From: Prevotellaceae bacterium UBA4332
Lineage (GTDB): Bacteria > Bacteroidota > Bacteroidia > Bacteroidales > Bacteroidaceae
Assembly: GCA_002394365.1 (NCBI GenBank)
Contig: DGTQ01000017.1
Coordinates: forward strand, 216,798-280,797
DNA length: 64,000 nucleotides
Direction of reading: 5' to 3'
The position numbers and the translations under genes were made by a program. The notes beneath the pieces are model-generated. The model was not told the DNA's origin. It worked only from the letters and a program-made list of their open reading frames with translations, and did not search any database. The number at the start of each line of letters is the position of its first letter. Positions within the stretch are counted from its first letter, which is position 1. Shown piece by piece: positions 43,592-53,571 of the stretch.

Positions 43592-46352
43592 TCTTAACGG
43601 TTAGAATATGTTTCACCTCTGGTACGACATGAGCAGATTTGCGGAATGTGTTCATCCATTCTTCTCTCTCCGCTTCCAGTCGTCGCATCTTTGCCATACG
43701 GATATTCTCAATACCAATTCTGCTCAAACGTTGTTCTGTAAAGTCCAAAGCTCTTAGTTTTTTTTCTGCGATGGTCTGAAGTCCTGTCATTATGCCTTCT
43801 TCCATTCGATGAAAGACAGCATAAAGATTAGTGTGCAACTGGGTGTTGCTTTCAAAGTCTGGACATCCAGTCTCCCAAGATACTTGTTGAAAAGCATTCG
43901 CATCCTGCACCAGTTTATTCCACAGAGCATTGGCGTACGGGACAAACACGCGACCTTGATCAGACACGAATTGTGCTGTATAAGTGACCTTCGACTCCCT
44001 CTCATTCAAGGCAGACACCTTCCAGATGGTAAGATAACCAGCCGTTTCTTTTCTGTCAAATGATTGAAGTACAGGTATCTTCCCTTGCATGCCAGCATCC
44101 ACTTCATTCAGTATTTGTTTGATAATCGGGTGCTGTAAGTTGAGTTGTTCTGCATCGGGATTATCAGCTGCCTTATCCGTATCGAAAACAGCTTTCAGAA
44201 TATTGCCTTTTCCGAAATGGTATTCTGTGGAACCTATCAGATTCTTATGCCATTGAAAACCATACGCCTGACAGTAGAGCGTCATCAGGCTTTCTATCCA
44301 TATGGGGAGGGGACTGTATTTCACCTCTGCTGCTGACCGGGCATTTATCTCATCAGGAGAGATTGTAGGCAATGCTCCTTCTGTTGACTTGTAGTCATTC
44401 AGCTTCTGCTTGATGTCATATAGCCAGCTTTCACTTGCAAACTCAAAGCGTTTGGGGTCAAGCAGCGATTGAAGATAGAGGTGATTGATTTTCTTAGCAT
44501 CAATGGTAGAATCCAGAACATCACTTGTTTTGTCAATGCCAAGTTCCTCCATTATGAGATCCAGCTTCTCAACAATAATGTTATATATACGGTAATCAAC
44601 ACTATTGTTTGTCAACATATTATAGGCTTGCACCTCATACTTCTGTCCGATACGGTCCACACGACCGATTCTTTGTTCCAAAGCCATTGGGTTCCAAGGA
44701 AGGTCGTAATTGATGATGATATGGCAGAACTGCATGTTCAACGACTCTCCTGCCGCATCTGTTGCCACCAGCACATCAGTTTCATCGCGGAAATGAACCA
44801 AAGCGTGGTGGCGTTCTTCCATAGACATGGAGCCATTGACCTTCTCACATTTCAAGCCCTGTTCATTCAGTACACGAATCAGGAAATCCTGTGTCTGCCT
44901 AAACTCAGTAAATACCAAGACTTTGTTGTTTGCTTCTATACCACTGCTTCGCAAGGAGTATATTTTCTCAACTAAAGCAGTAGCCTTCGCATCGGTTTCC
45001 GTATTCCGACATTGTCCTGCTTCCTCAACGAGCTTTTGCAGCATTTCTATTTCCGTGTTCAACTCTGAAGAAGTATGTTCCACTGAATAGTCTCCTACAT
45101 TCAGTTCATCATCTTCATAGTCCAATGAACCATCCAGACCATACCCATCCAGATTATCTTCATCCTTACCGTTTTCCAATCGGCAAAGACGAGTGCGAAG
45201 AGCTGAAAGGATTGCATCTGTACTACTACTTGCCAGTTTCTGAAGCATCACCATCACCAAACCCGTAGCATTGCGTTTCGTAGATTTAGCCCTACCAAAG
45301 CAGATACGGACATAGTCTGTGATATGCTTATAGAGAGCAATCTGTGACGCATGACGAACAGGGTCAAGCTGTACGTCAAAGCGAATGGTAGTACGCTCAT
45401 TGAATAGTTTCTTTCCGTCATAATCCACAGCAAAGCGTTTCTCGCTCCGCATTACGTATGGCTGTATCTCCTCAATGGACGGCATACCTTCTCCAGAGAA
45501 AGCATCAGCATCCATCAGTTGCAACACACGCCGGAAGTGGTCACTCTTTCCTCGATGTGGAGTAGCTGTAAGTAACAAAAGATTGGGAACTGCATTGCAA
45601 AGCACTTCTGCCATCTTGAAACGTGAAACCGTAGTTGATGAACCACCCATCTTGTGGGCCTCGTCAATGATGACCATATCAAAATCGGCATTGACGACCA
45701 TCTCCAATCGGTATTTGTTGTAGGCATCTACTCGCTCCTGACTCCATCCTTGTCGCGTCTCGATAGGTTTCAAAGCATCACTCGATACAATAATCTGATT
45801 GTGCTGTCGCCAGAAGTTCAGTTCTTCCTCAGCATCGAAACTGACAAAGGTCTTTGCCATAGAAGTAATAAGGTCACTGTCGTATATAAAGAAATTTTCC
45901 GCGAAGTGTTCCTTCATTTCCGATTGCCATTGCAGCATGGCAGACTTAGGAACGACAAGCAGTACACGTTTTACTTCGCCTCTCAGTTTCTTCTCTTTCA
46001 GCACCAGGCCTGCCTCGATGGTCTTACCCATACCCACCTCATCTGCAAGCATGAATCGAGTCTGGACTCCTTGCATCACTTTCTCCAATACCAATATTTG
46101 ATGAGGAAGTGGAATGAGGTTACTCTCGTACGGTGCTAAGATATGTTTGTCGGCAATCTCCTGTTTTATCTTCGTAGCAATGGCAACAAAGCGAGCATAG
46201 GCCAGCCCATTCTTAGATACACCGTCATCCTCCAGCTCCTCTGCGAGAACCTGGGTGAATGTGCCAGTATCCAAGATATGAATCCAAAGGGTTTCCTTAT
46301 CAAACAACCTTTGGCGCCCTATTATTTCTACGCTTTTGCCTTTGTACTTCAT
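43581..46352 (-). CDS. brxHII: BREX type 3 helicase BrxHII (SNF2/DEAH)
   Basis: 923 aa. SNF2-like superfamily 2 helicase: Q-motif region LPHQILVLEKV, Walker A DEVGMGKT (104-111), DEAH (230-233), TATPHRGKSDHF, and motif VI QRIGRVDRIGQ, with the helicase C-domain beginning about residue 470. A C-terminal region of ~270 aa ends in a basic coiled coil. Position between pglX and pglZ identifies it as BrxHII. It starts 4 bp after the pglX stop. Confidence 0.9.
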   Translation of the reverse strand: MKYKGKSVEIIGRQRLFDKETLWIHILDTGTFTQVLAEELEDDGVSKNGLAYARFVAIATKIKQEIADKHILAPYESNLIPLPHQILVLEKVMQGVQTRFMLADEVGMGKTIEAGLVLKEKKLRGEVKRVLLVVPKSAMLQWQSEMKEHFAENFFIYDSDLITSMAKTFVSFDAEEELNFWRQHNQIIVSSDALKPIETRQGWSQERVDAYNKYRLEMVVNADFDMVIIDEAHKMGGSSTTVSRFKMAEVLCNAVPNLLLLTATPHRGKSDHFRRVLQLMDADAFSGEGMPSIEEIQPYVMRSEKRFAVDYDGKKLFNERTTIRFDVQLDPVRHASQIALYKHITDYVRICFGRAKSTKRNATGLVMVMLQKLASSSTDAILSALRTRLCRLENGKDEDNLDGYGLDGSLDYEDDELNVGDYSVEHTSSELNTEIEMLQKLVEEAGQCRNTETDAKATALVEKIYSLRSSGIEANNKVLVFTEFRQTQDFLIRVLNEQGLKCEKVNGSMSMEERHHALVHFRDETDVLVATDAAGESLNMQFCHIIINYDLPWNPMALEQRIGRVDRIGQKYEVQAYNMLTNNSVDYRIYNIIVEKLDLIMEELGIDKTSDVLDSTIDAKKINHLYLQSLLDPKRFEFASESWLYDIKQKLNDYKSTEGALPTISPDEINARSAAEVKYSPLPIWIESLMTLYCQAYGFQWHKNLIGSTEYHFGKGNILKAVFDTDKAADNPDAEQLNLQHPIIKQILNEVDAGMQGKIPVLQSFDRKETAGYLTIWKVSALNERESKVTYTAQFVSDQGRVFVPYANALWNKLVQDANAFQQVSWETGCPDFESNTQLHTNLYAVFHRMEEGIMTGLQTIAEKKLRALDFTEQRLSRIGIENIRMAKMRRLEAEREEWMNTFRKSAHVVPEVKHILTVKIDG

Positions 46353-46356
46353 TTTT

Positions 46357-49047
46357 TTAGACCTTACTACTTGCTATATCATAATATTGCAAAAGAATCT
46401 CATCTTCTGTAAGCAGATTCTGTGGAATGCGGTCACCCACAAGGATGATGTCAGCAAAGTTCTTGTCGCTATAGCACTGCTTGAAACCTGCACGAACAGC
46501 TTCCACGCGCACATCTTTCAACTTGCTACGAGGCTTGCGGCACACTTCCAAATAGAGTTTGAACTCTTTGAGAAGTGCTTTGGTGCGGAGTTTCTCTAAG
46601 TCCACATCGTCATTTACGTTTGCTAAGCGCCATGTACCATCTTCATTCTGGATGAAATTTTCCTCTAACAAAACATCTAGACCAGGAATTTGATCACCTT
46701 TTCTAATTCCATTGAGTGCTTTGATAAAGTTTGGATAGATATCTTGATATGTTTGAGGCTTTTGCCGTAATTGATTTTTAATCCATTCAATACCATTTAC
46801 CTCATCACTCACCATAATACCCATTGGCACAAATTCTGGAGTCGTGATTTTCTTATGCTCATATTCTGCAGCTTGTAATGCCGTAAAATACATTCCATCT
46901 CTTTCAACAAACCTTTCATGTAAACCTATTTGGAAATCTCGACTGCTTATGGGCACCTGCAAACCGTTTTGAACATAATATGAAATAAGTCGATCATAAA
47001 GAATTCTTTGGTCTCTTTCAGGCAAACTCATCATCTTTCCATTCTTAATTTGAAAGACGGCAAGATGCTTTAAATGTTCTTCCACAAAATCCCAAACATT
47101 TAACAAACCTTGATTAGCATTGTCCTGGATATTTTCTGATGGCTTGTAACATGAAATAGCCAAGTCCTGCTTCACAGCAGTGGTTGTCATATTAGCATTC
47201 ATACCTCCTTGTTTTTTATCGAGAGCAGAAACATTAGCAATAACAAAGCCAGACTGTTGTAAAGAGTTTTGAATACTATTCCATACAGATGCACTTGTAT
47301 TGCTGAACTCAACAGTCATCCATTTTCCAGGCTTTAATATCCTGTAGTACTCTTTGAAGCATCTGGCCATAGTATCTCTATAAGTAACCTCATTTTTACC
47401 TTGAGCTTCATTCACAATAGCCTCATGTGAATTGTTGGTAACAACTTTAAGCCACGGTTCAGGCATAGAATTTAATTCAGAGTAATTTATATTAGCTCCG
47501 AATGGTGGGTCGGTAAAAATATAATCGATACTATTGCCTTTTACCGTTAAGTTGTCCGCAGATGCTACATATTGGGCACTAACATATTCATTTGGTATTG
47601 CATCTTTAGCTTTCAGAATGGAATTTAGACGCATTTCTAACATTTCAAGCAAAGATGCTTCTGTAGGAAATGGAGGTAAAACCAATGTTAAATTTAACAC
47701 ACCTTGACCTCTGCTATATGGATTCTTTGCCTGAACTCGATTGCGTTTACTAATAAGGTTCAACATAGAAGTAAACATAAACCTTAATGCAAAACTCATT
47801 GGAGAGGATTCTATTTTAGCATACAATTTTGCAAGTGCAATAAGTGTGCGCTTTGTGTAAAATTGATGTGCATAATAGACCTCCCGGGCTTTTGGATCTC
47901 TTGTTTTTAAGCCTTCTGGCAAATTGAAAATGGGAAACCAATTATCAATTTTAGTTTTTTCAATTTTTGCGAGCAATTCTATATCATATGAATTAGGCTC
48001 ACGCTGAATTTTTTCTTTTCCGTCTTTTCCAACAATAATTACGGGAACCTGTTTAACCCTCTTTAGAACGGTATTAGTCCCATCATCATAATAAGTCTCA
48101 ATCGATGGCTTTGCAATTTTGCGTGATTGTTGTGCTCCACAATATGGGCAGGGATAAGTGTCTAATGATGTGACCCTTCCGTCTTGCATTTTTACTCCAT
48201 ACTTCCAGTAAACATATTCTTTTCCGCAAGAAGGACATACCATAACGTCACTCCATAAAACAAAATTAATTTTTCCAGTTGGATTGCCTTGGGAATTAGT
48301 TGTTGTGTACATCCAACCACATTCTTCCTCAAGTTCTTTTTGTATCTTGGCAATTTCCTTTCTCAATTTCATCCCATCTATAGGCATATTATAGAAGTGT
48401 GAAATATGCGAAGCATATGGAGACAAGTCACCACATATAGCATGACGTTTACCCCATCGTGGTTTACTACCGTATAGAGAAAGCCATTCGTCATTAATTC
48501 GCATAGCAATTTCATCTGTTGCATTGGCACAAGTCGATGCAGCGACACCCGTCATGCCTGTTCCTGCAAAACCATCAAACACAATATCCCCAGGCTGTGT
48601 GTAATGGAGAATGTAACGCATTATAGCTGGATGTGGAACTTTTGTATGATATGGATGAGCTGTATATACTGGATTGTTTTTACCTTCGCTAACATCATTA
48701 GCATACGGCTCCTTCACCTCAAAGTCAGCCTTACGTTTCCCTTCACGTTGAAGTTCTTTTTTCTCTTCTTCCCACTGTGCAATAAAGTCATTCAGCCAAG
48801 GATTAGGGCAAGCTATATAGTATGGAGGGTCGGAGAGATTGATAATATCATCATCCTCTCCAATAGGGAAACCCTCTATCTTGCGAAGCTCAGGCAAACG
48901 ACGGCGCAGCTCTTCGCGGAAATACTGACGACGTTCCTCATCGTTTTTGAATGTGAGTCCGAAAGCAGTCACTGGACCTTGCTCAGCCTGCTTTTGTGGA
49001 TTGAGTTGGTCAAGATAATCGTCTGAGAAAAATTTATCTGAAGCCAT
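46357..49047 (-). CDS. pglX: BREX type 3 DNA methyltransferase (PglXI)
   Basis: 896 aa. AdoMet motif FDGFAGTGMTGVAA (about 157-170), amino-methyltransferase motif FTDPPFGANINYSE (about 509-522) and an N-terminal LSDPPYYIACPNPW block typical of BREX methylases. A zinc ribbon (CPSCGKEY and CPYCGAQQ, about 268-302) lies between. It should methylate a non-palindromic adenine motif to mark self DNA and takes part in phage exclusion. It starts 9 bp after the brxC stop. Sequence specificity cannot be read. Confidence 0.92.
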   Translation of the reverse strand: MASDKFFSDDYLDQLNPQKQAEQGPVTAFGLTFKNDEERRQYFREELRRRLPELRKIEGFPIGEDDDIINLSDPPYYIACPNPWLNDFIAQWEEEKKELQREGKRKADFEVKEPYANDVSEGKNNPVYTAHPYHTKVPHPAIMRYILHYTQPGDIVFDGFAGTGMTGVAASTCANATDEIAMRINDEWLSLYGSKPRWGKRHAICGDLSPYASHISHFYNMPIDGMKLRKEIAKIQKELEEECGWMYTTTNSQGNPTGKINFVLWSDVMVCPSCGKEYVYWKYGVKMQDGRVTSLDTYPCPYCGAQQSRKIAKPSIETYYDDGTNTVLKRVKQVPVIIVGKDGKEKIQREPNSYDIELLAKIEKTKIDNWFPIFNLPEGLKTRDPKAREVYYAHQFYTKRTLIALAKLYAKIESSPMSFALRFMFTSMLNLISKRNRVQAKNPYSRGQGVLNLTLVLPPFPTEASLLEMLEMRLNSILKAKDAIPNEYVSAQYVASADNLTVKGNSIDYIFTDPPFGANINYSELNSMPEPWLKVVTNNSHEAIVNEAQGKNEVTYRDTMARCFKEYYRILKPGKWMTVEFSNTSASVWNSIQNSLQQSGFVIANVSALDKKQGGMNANMTTTAVKQDLAISCYKPSENIQDNANQGLLNVWDFVEEHLKHLAVFQIKNGKMMSLPERDQRILYDRLISYYVQNGLQVPISSRDFQIGLHERFVERDGMYFTALQAAEYEHKKITTPEFVPMGIMVSDEVNGIEWIKNQLRQKPQTYQDIYPNFIKALNGIRKGDQIPGLDVLLEENFIQNEDGTWRLANVNDDVDLEKLRTKALLKEFKLYLEVCRKPRSKLKDVRVEAVRAGFKQCYSDKNFADIILVGDRIPQNLLTEDEILLQYYDIASSKV

Positions 49048-49056
49048 AATATTGCG

Positions 49057-52000
49057 TTATTTGATGATGATTCTTATATCTTCGTATTTCTTTCCTTGTT
49101 GCCTTTGCTCATTGATAATATCCTCTATAAGGGAAGAAAGAGCATTGCGGGCAGAATCAATATCGAGCGGTCGATTAAAGCGAGACTTGAAACTATCCAT
49201 TGTGAGTTCCACCACGTTAAAGTTGGTTGAGAGCTTCTTTACTACCGTCAGCAGAGGATGAACATACTGTGCAGTAAGAGAGACATGACCAGATACAAAC
49301 TCGTCAAACAATGTTGCTTCCTGTTGTGAAAGCATCTGCTTGTTCTGTTGTGCCATCGGGTCTTCAAGGGCTGCCTTTATCTGTTCTTCCATGCCAACAT
49401 GTATGGCAGCTATCTCTTGTTTCAACTCTTTTAGGTTAGGCAGAGGCTTGCCTCCTTCGGAAACAGGATTGAAGTTTTGGAAAGGCGTCTGCATAATGGT
49501 CTGCTTCGTCACGGTAGGTGAAGCTATACGAACATCATTTAGTTTCTGCCTCCATGAGTCATATTCATACAGGTTAATGATACTCAGGCTGGCATCAGCC
49601 TGTACTGCCTGAGCAACCGTTTCAGCAACCTGTCGTTCAGGCATGTTCTTGATAGCAGTAAGCTGTGCCTCTTCTGTGGCAGGTAGATGAGCAGCCACGT
49701 ATGCAGCCAAATAGTAGTCGGCATAACGCTCCTTCAGTTGTTCAAGTTCCTGCATGTACTGTTTGCGCTGCGCATCGCCTTTGACAATAACATCGCTCAA
49801 ACGATCTATAGCCGCTTCCATATCAGATTTTAATGCAGAATCAGCGACATAGCGTTTCGCCTCACTCAGATAGCTGATGATGAACTTAAACTTCTCTACT
49901 TCGTCCAACAGTTTCTCCCACTTCAGCAAGTCACCTTTGTCAGTGACAAGTTTCTCATGAATCTGTTCTTTGGTCCACTGAAGATTGCGGAGCTTGGCTT
50001 TCGTATTGTAATTGCGTACCTTATCACACAAACCTTTTAGAGCGTCCAAACGGTTACAGAGTACTGTACCATCGAAAGGACTCAACACTTCAACACCAGC
50101 AAGCATGATACCATCACGGAGTTGATGAGAGATGGTGACAGCCTTTGTTGCCAGTTGCTGAGCTGCTGTAAGCAAGTCGGCAAAGAAAGGAGAATCAGGG
50201 ATGTCTATTTCAGCTGTACGGTCACTACCTAATAAGCCAAGGCTTAACTCACGAACCAATGGGATGTTAATGCCCTTTGGTGGAGCAATGTGCGAAAAGG
50301 TGTAAAAATCGTGATTGCTGAGATTGACAATCTTTTCGATATTGCCAGCATTAATATGTGTACTATCGCCCAGGACTATCTCAATTTCTCCAAGCTGTGC
50401 CATAGCCGCCATTACGACAAATTCCAAGTCTGCCTCTATTTCGAAATCAATGGTGACATACTGCTCTTCATAGAACTGCTTCAATATATCAGAGCGATTG
50501 AGCACCTGACCGCCACGCTGCTCCAGTTTGTTCTTCAAACTCTGGGCGTACTGCGAGTGGTCTGTTGAAAGATGTCCATCGGTCCACAATCCAAGACCGT
50601 TCAAGATGGCAGTACCCAAACTACTGGCAGATTGTGGAGTAGCAATAGCAATACGTGCCGCCTTTAATACATTCTCACGATTCTTGTTTCCAAGAGGATA
50701 TGGTAGGTTGGAGAACTTTGGGTAGTGCTTGCATTGTTCACAGAAGAGGTTTTCAAGAATATCTGATGCCACATTACTCAACATGCTCATTTTGTCCTCT
50801 CCTTGAGGGTTGAGTGACGAAAGCGGATGTTTCTCTCCATTGAACTCCACCACGCAACTTTGCAAGAACTCATTATTGAATTTCTCGCGAGCAGATTTAA
50901 AGTATTCATCTTTCACAATCTTATAGTTCGGCTTCTCTATAGAACTGGCTCCTGTGATAAGTGCCTGTGAAGCTCCATAAAGTGTAACCGCATCACGGAA
51001 ATCTTGACTCAACGTATCGAAAAGGAAAAAGATTCCGTCCTCTTCGGGTTGATGCTTTGCTGACTCCTTATCAAAGATTGGCATGAAGTACAGGTAGAAA
51101 TGCTGCTTCGGCTGCGTAGTAGATTTGGCATTGGGATTGCCCATGAAGATGTAGCCATCCAAACGGACATTGTGAGATTTCCAATTGACACTGTGATCCC
51201 ATATTCGGAAGTTAGGACGATAAACATTCCAATCTACAGGCATTATCTCAGCAAGGAAATCATAGAAATATTCATCTTTCACATTCTCAGGCATCGTGGC
51301 AGCATAGTTGATGACATTTTGCTTATAGTTGACACCACCCTCTATACGCAAATGATACTCCAGATTCTCCTCATTGCGTTCAAAATATTGACCTATGGTT
51401 GCCTTAACAATGTTGTTGAGAGTTGTGGTGATAGAGAGGTCAACCAATTCGTCAAAGTTTGTTGCTATAGGGTCAACAAAGCAAAGGTCATTGGCCAATG
51501 ACTCTGCCAACACACCATTCGTTTTGGTTAGGTCTGACTGCAATATTTTAATTGCAGATGCAGCCACAATACGGTGAGCCAAAGGTTTCTTTGGTGAACG
51601 ACCGCCAGTAAAATAGTCATCTATCTTCTGGTCAACAAGTGATGTTATCTCTGAAACCTTCCGCACATCAGGGATTGCCATCAGGTCTTGTGTACGCTGC
51701 ATGTCCTCCCAATAGGAGTCGTAGCAAATTAAGCCAGGCTCCTTCTCGGGAACATCTTTATCAAGCATCGTTTCAAAACGACGTGAAAGCACTTTCAACA
51801 CTTCGCGCTGGTTTTTACCAACACGGATTTGCTGGAAGTTGTCAAAATATGAGGGATGAACTGGATAAAGATTGACAAAAGTGTCAAGGTCGTGACTCAG
51901 GTCAGGGAATAACGTAATAAACTTCTGCAAATGCTCCTTAATAGCTTGCTGCTGATGGGCGTTTTTGCGCAAGAGACGTTCCTGCACGATGAACTGCACA

Positions 52001-52749
52001 TCAGACTTCTCAATCTTCAAATCGGTATAACGATCAGCTACGTGGCTAAGCATATCAGCAGCGAACTGGAATTCTGGCGCCTGATATATCAACTCCTGCA
52101 CACCAAATACCATACGGAATTTTGTGCGGTCGGACATATGACCAAGTGCTTGCAATACTTGAAGGTCGCTTCCTAATAAATGGGGTTGAGCATGACCTTG
52201 CAAATAAGAAAGCATCTCGTCTATGACAAACATAAAACCCTTATCTGGGTATGCATCCTCAAATGCGGCAAGCATCTTTTCCAATTTGTCATAGTAAGGT
52301 ACAGGGCGATTGTCCTCATAAATACTATAATCAACGCCCCATTCTTCGAGATATTTATCAATCTGATAGGTAATCATATCCCACAAGGAATCGGTTCCGC
52401 TAATTTCGAAGCGTACCACCTTATAGCGACCGGCAATCTTCTGTAAACACTCCTTTACCTTCTGATTACTGAGGAATTCGAGATAATGAGCATCTTCTGC
52501 AATGATAGAGAAAAGCGACATCAAGTGAGATTTACCAGTACCATAGTTACCAACTATCTGCAACCCCCTGGTCTCTTGGGTAGAATCCAAGTCAAGCTCT
52601 CGACATATACGGGGAATAATAAAGTTCTCGAATGCATTGGAGCAAACGAATGTCTTGACCAGACGGTCACGATAAGTGTCATCACTGAGTTTGTCAAATT
52701 TGATAATCTCATCAACAGACTCAAACTGGATTAAATCTTTATATTTCAT
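49057..52749 (-). CDS. brxC: BREX ATPase BrxC
   Basis: 1230 aa. Large ATPase with Walker A GNYGTGKS (residues 67-74) and a Walker B-like FVIDEMLSYLQ (about 173-183). Helical regions and coiled coils follow (about 900-1010). It starts MKYKDLIQFESVDEIIKFDKL. Length and position second in the operon match BrxC of type 3 systems (PglY/DUF6079-like). It is required for defence, probably as a motor or switch. It begins 12 bp after the brxF stop. Confidence 0.9.
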   Translation of the reverse strand: MKYKDLIQFESVDEIIKFDKLSDDTYRDRLVKTFVCSNAFENFIIPRICRELDLDSTQETRGLQIVGNYGTGKSHLMSLFSIIAEDAHYLEFLSNQKVKECLQKIAGRYKVVRFEISGTDSLWDMITYQIDKYLEEWGVDYSIYEDNRPVPYYDKLEKMLAAFEDAYPDKGFMFVIDEMLSYLQGHAQPHLLGSDLQVLQALGHMSDRTKFRMVFGVQELIYQAPEFQFAADMLSHVADRYTDLKIEKSDVQFIVQERLLRKNAHQQQAIKEHLQKFITLFPDLSHDLDTFVNLYPVHPSYFDNFQQIRVGKNQREVLKVLSRRFETMLDKDVPEKEPGLICYDSYWEDMQRTQDLMAIPDVRKVSEITSLVDQKIDDYFTGGRSPKKPLAHRIVAASAIKILQSDLTKTNGVLAESLANDLCFVDPIATNFDELVDLSITTTLNNIVKATIGQYFERNEENLEYHLRIEGGVNYKQNVINYAATMPENVKDEYFYDFLAEIMPVDWNVYRPNFRIWDHSVNWKSHNVRLDGYIFMGNPNAKSTTQPKQHFYLYFMPIFDKESAKHQPEEDGIFFLFDTLSQDFRDAVTLYGASQALITGASSIEKPNYKIVKDEYFKSAREKFNNEFLQSCVVEFNGEKHPLSSLNPQGEDKMSMLSNVASDILENLFCEQCKHYPKFSNLPYPLGNKNRENVLKAARIAIATPQSASSLGTAILNGLGLWTDGHLSTDHSQYAQSLKNKLEQRGGQVLNRSDILKQFYEEQYVTIDFEIEADLEFVVMAAMAQLGEIEIVLGDSTHINAGNIEKIVNLSNHDFYTFSHIAPPKGINIPLVRELSLGLLGSDRTAEIDIPDSPFFADLLTAAQQLATKAVTISHQLRDGIMLAGVEVLSPFDGTVLCNRLDALKGLCDKVRNYNTKAKLRNLQWTKEQIHEKLVTDKGDLLKWEKLLDEVEKFKFIISYLSEAKRYVADSALKSDMEAAIDRLSDVIVKGDAQRKQYMQELEQLKERYADYYLAAYVAAHLPATEEAQLTAIKNMPERQVAETVAQAVQADASLSIINLYEYDSWRQKLNDVRIASPTVTKQTIMQTPFQNFNPVSEGGKPLPNLKELKQEIAAIHVGMEEQIKAALEDPMAQQNKQMLSQQEATLFDEFVSGHVSLTAQYVHPLLTVVKKLSTNFNVVELTMDSFKSRFNRPLDIDSARNALSSLIEDIINEQRQQGKKYEDIRIIIK

Positions 52750-52761
52750 ATGCTTGCCATT

Positions 52762-53352
52762 TTATAATAATTCGATGTAGTTGATCCCCTCTAACGAAAC
52801 AGAATAATCGCGGGAACATCCTTGGGTAAGGAAAAGATGCTTGTCTTGTACATGCCCTTTTCCTACATCAAGAAGTAATATCATATTCTGTGACCACCTG
52901 TCAAGAAAGCCTTCCAAATCAATTTTCAAAAGCGGTTCAAACAAAATTCCGATGTTTGTTAGCGCAAGATACTCACCAAATTCTTCAGATTTACATATAT
53001 GGGAACGAAGCAAGACATTAAGACGATCCTGTACTCGCATGGATAAGCGACGATCACTAATCTTGTCCTCAATAAAAGCACTTATCTCAAGGCCCACGTC
53101 AATGTAGTCAAAACCAACTATGCAACCATCTGATATGACCAGATGATTGCGCGATGGACTGGATAAGAATGCCTTCAGTATTCCCATTATATAGCAAAAG
53201 AACTCCCAAGCCGTGTCTCGACAGGCGACCAAGCCCTTTTTACACAGCAAGGAAGTTCCATTATTCTTTCTATTTTGCCTTATGGCATTTTTGTGGTCTT
53301 TATCGAGAATATCCGCAACCCGATTGAAGCACGAAATGGAGGCTTGCCCCAT
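52762..53352 (-). CDS. brxF: BREX type 3 protein BrxF (atypical N-terminus)
   Basis: 196 aa. The C-terminal ~120 residues (FDYIDVGLEISAFI, RLSMRVQDRLNVLL, LTNIGILFEPLLKIDLEGFL, WSQNMILLLDVG, SLEGINYIELL) fit BrxF, the first gene of type 3 BREX. BrxF is normally a P-loop protein, but no Walker A GxxxxGK is visible here; the corresponding place reads CYIMGILKAFLSS, and the other two frames do not supply one. The start ATG 53352 is separated by 3 bp from an inverted repeat bounding the promoter segment, so expression should depend on that segment's orientation. Confidence 0.75.
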   Translation of the reverse strand: MGQASISCFNRVADILDKDHKNAIRQNRKNNGTSLLCKKGLVACRDTAWEFFCYIMGILKAFLSSPSRNHLVISDGCIVGFDYIDVGLEISAFIEDKISDRRLSMRVQDRLNVLLRSHICKSEEFGEYLALTNIGILFEPLLKIDLEGFLDRWSQNMILLLDVGKGHVQDKHLFLTQGCSRDYSVSLEGINYIELL

Positions 53353-53355
53353 TCG

Positions 53356-53374
53356 TCTCTTTCTAAGAGACGGA
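53356..53374. repeat. Left inverted repeat of the invertible segment
   Basis: TCTCTTTCTAAGAGACGGA, exactly complementary to 53525-53543. It is itself a small hairpin and lies in the 5' leader of brxF. Confidence 0.9.
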
Positions 53375-53524
53375 GAGAATCAAAAAGTCACTGATATTCC
53401 TCTATTTCCGATAGTTTTGCATGGTGTTTTGCTAAACAAAGTATAAAAATGATATGCCAAAAGCGTGTTTTCTTATTAAATAATGTGTATTTTGACCCAA
53501 AATTAGTATCTTTGTACTCAAATA
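53375..53524. promoter_or_regulatory. Predicted invertible promoter segment controlling BREX
   Basis: 150 bp between 19-bp perfect inverted repeats. The plus strand carries TATCTTTG (53507-53514) with TGTG 19 bp before it (53484-53487), pointing away from brxF. Inversion would place it 32 bp from the brxF ATG in the correct direction. In the present orientation only a weaker box (ATACTTTG, about 53438-53445, minus strand) faces brxF. A tyrosine recombinase gene ends 28 bp beyond the right repeat. Confidence 0.75.
53484..53514 (+). promoter_or_regulatory. Promoter inside the invertible segment (OFF orientation)
   Basis: A -33-like TGTG and -7 TATCTTTG separated by 19 bp. As oriented it transcribes into the 3' end of the recombinase gene in antisense. 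Confidence 0.65.
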
Positions 53525-53543
53525 TCCGTCTCTTAGAAAGAGA
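53525..53543. repeat. Right inverted repeat of the invertible segment
   Basis: TCCGTCTCTTAGAAAGAGA, the exact complement of 53356-53374. Confidence 0.9.
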
Positions 53544-53571
53544 TTGAGAAATTTGCTAAACAAATCCTTGT

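Noticed and set aside
49057..52749. DISARM or Dnd-type system instead of BREX
   Set aside because: PglZ, BrxC-like ATPase and the exact type 3 gene order are present; DISARM lacks PglZ, and no dnd genes are seen.
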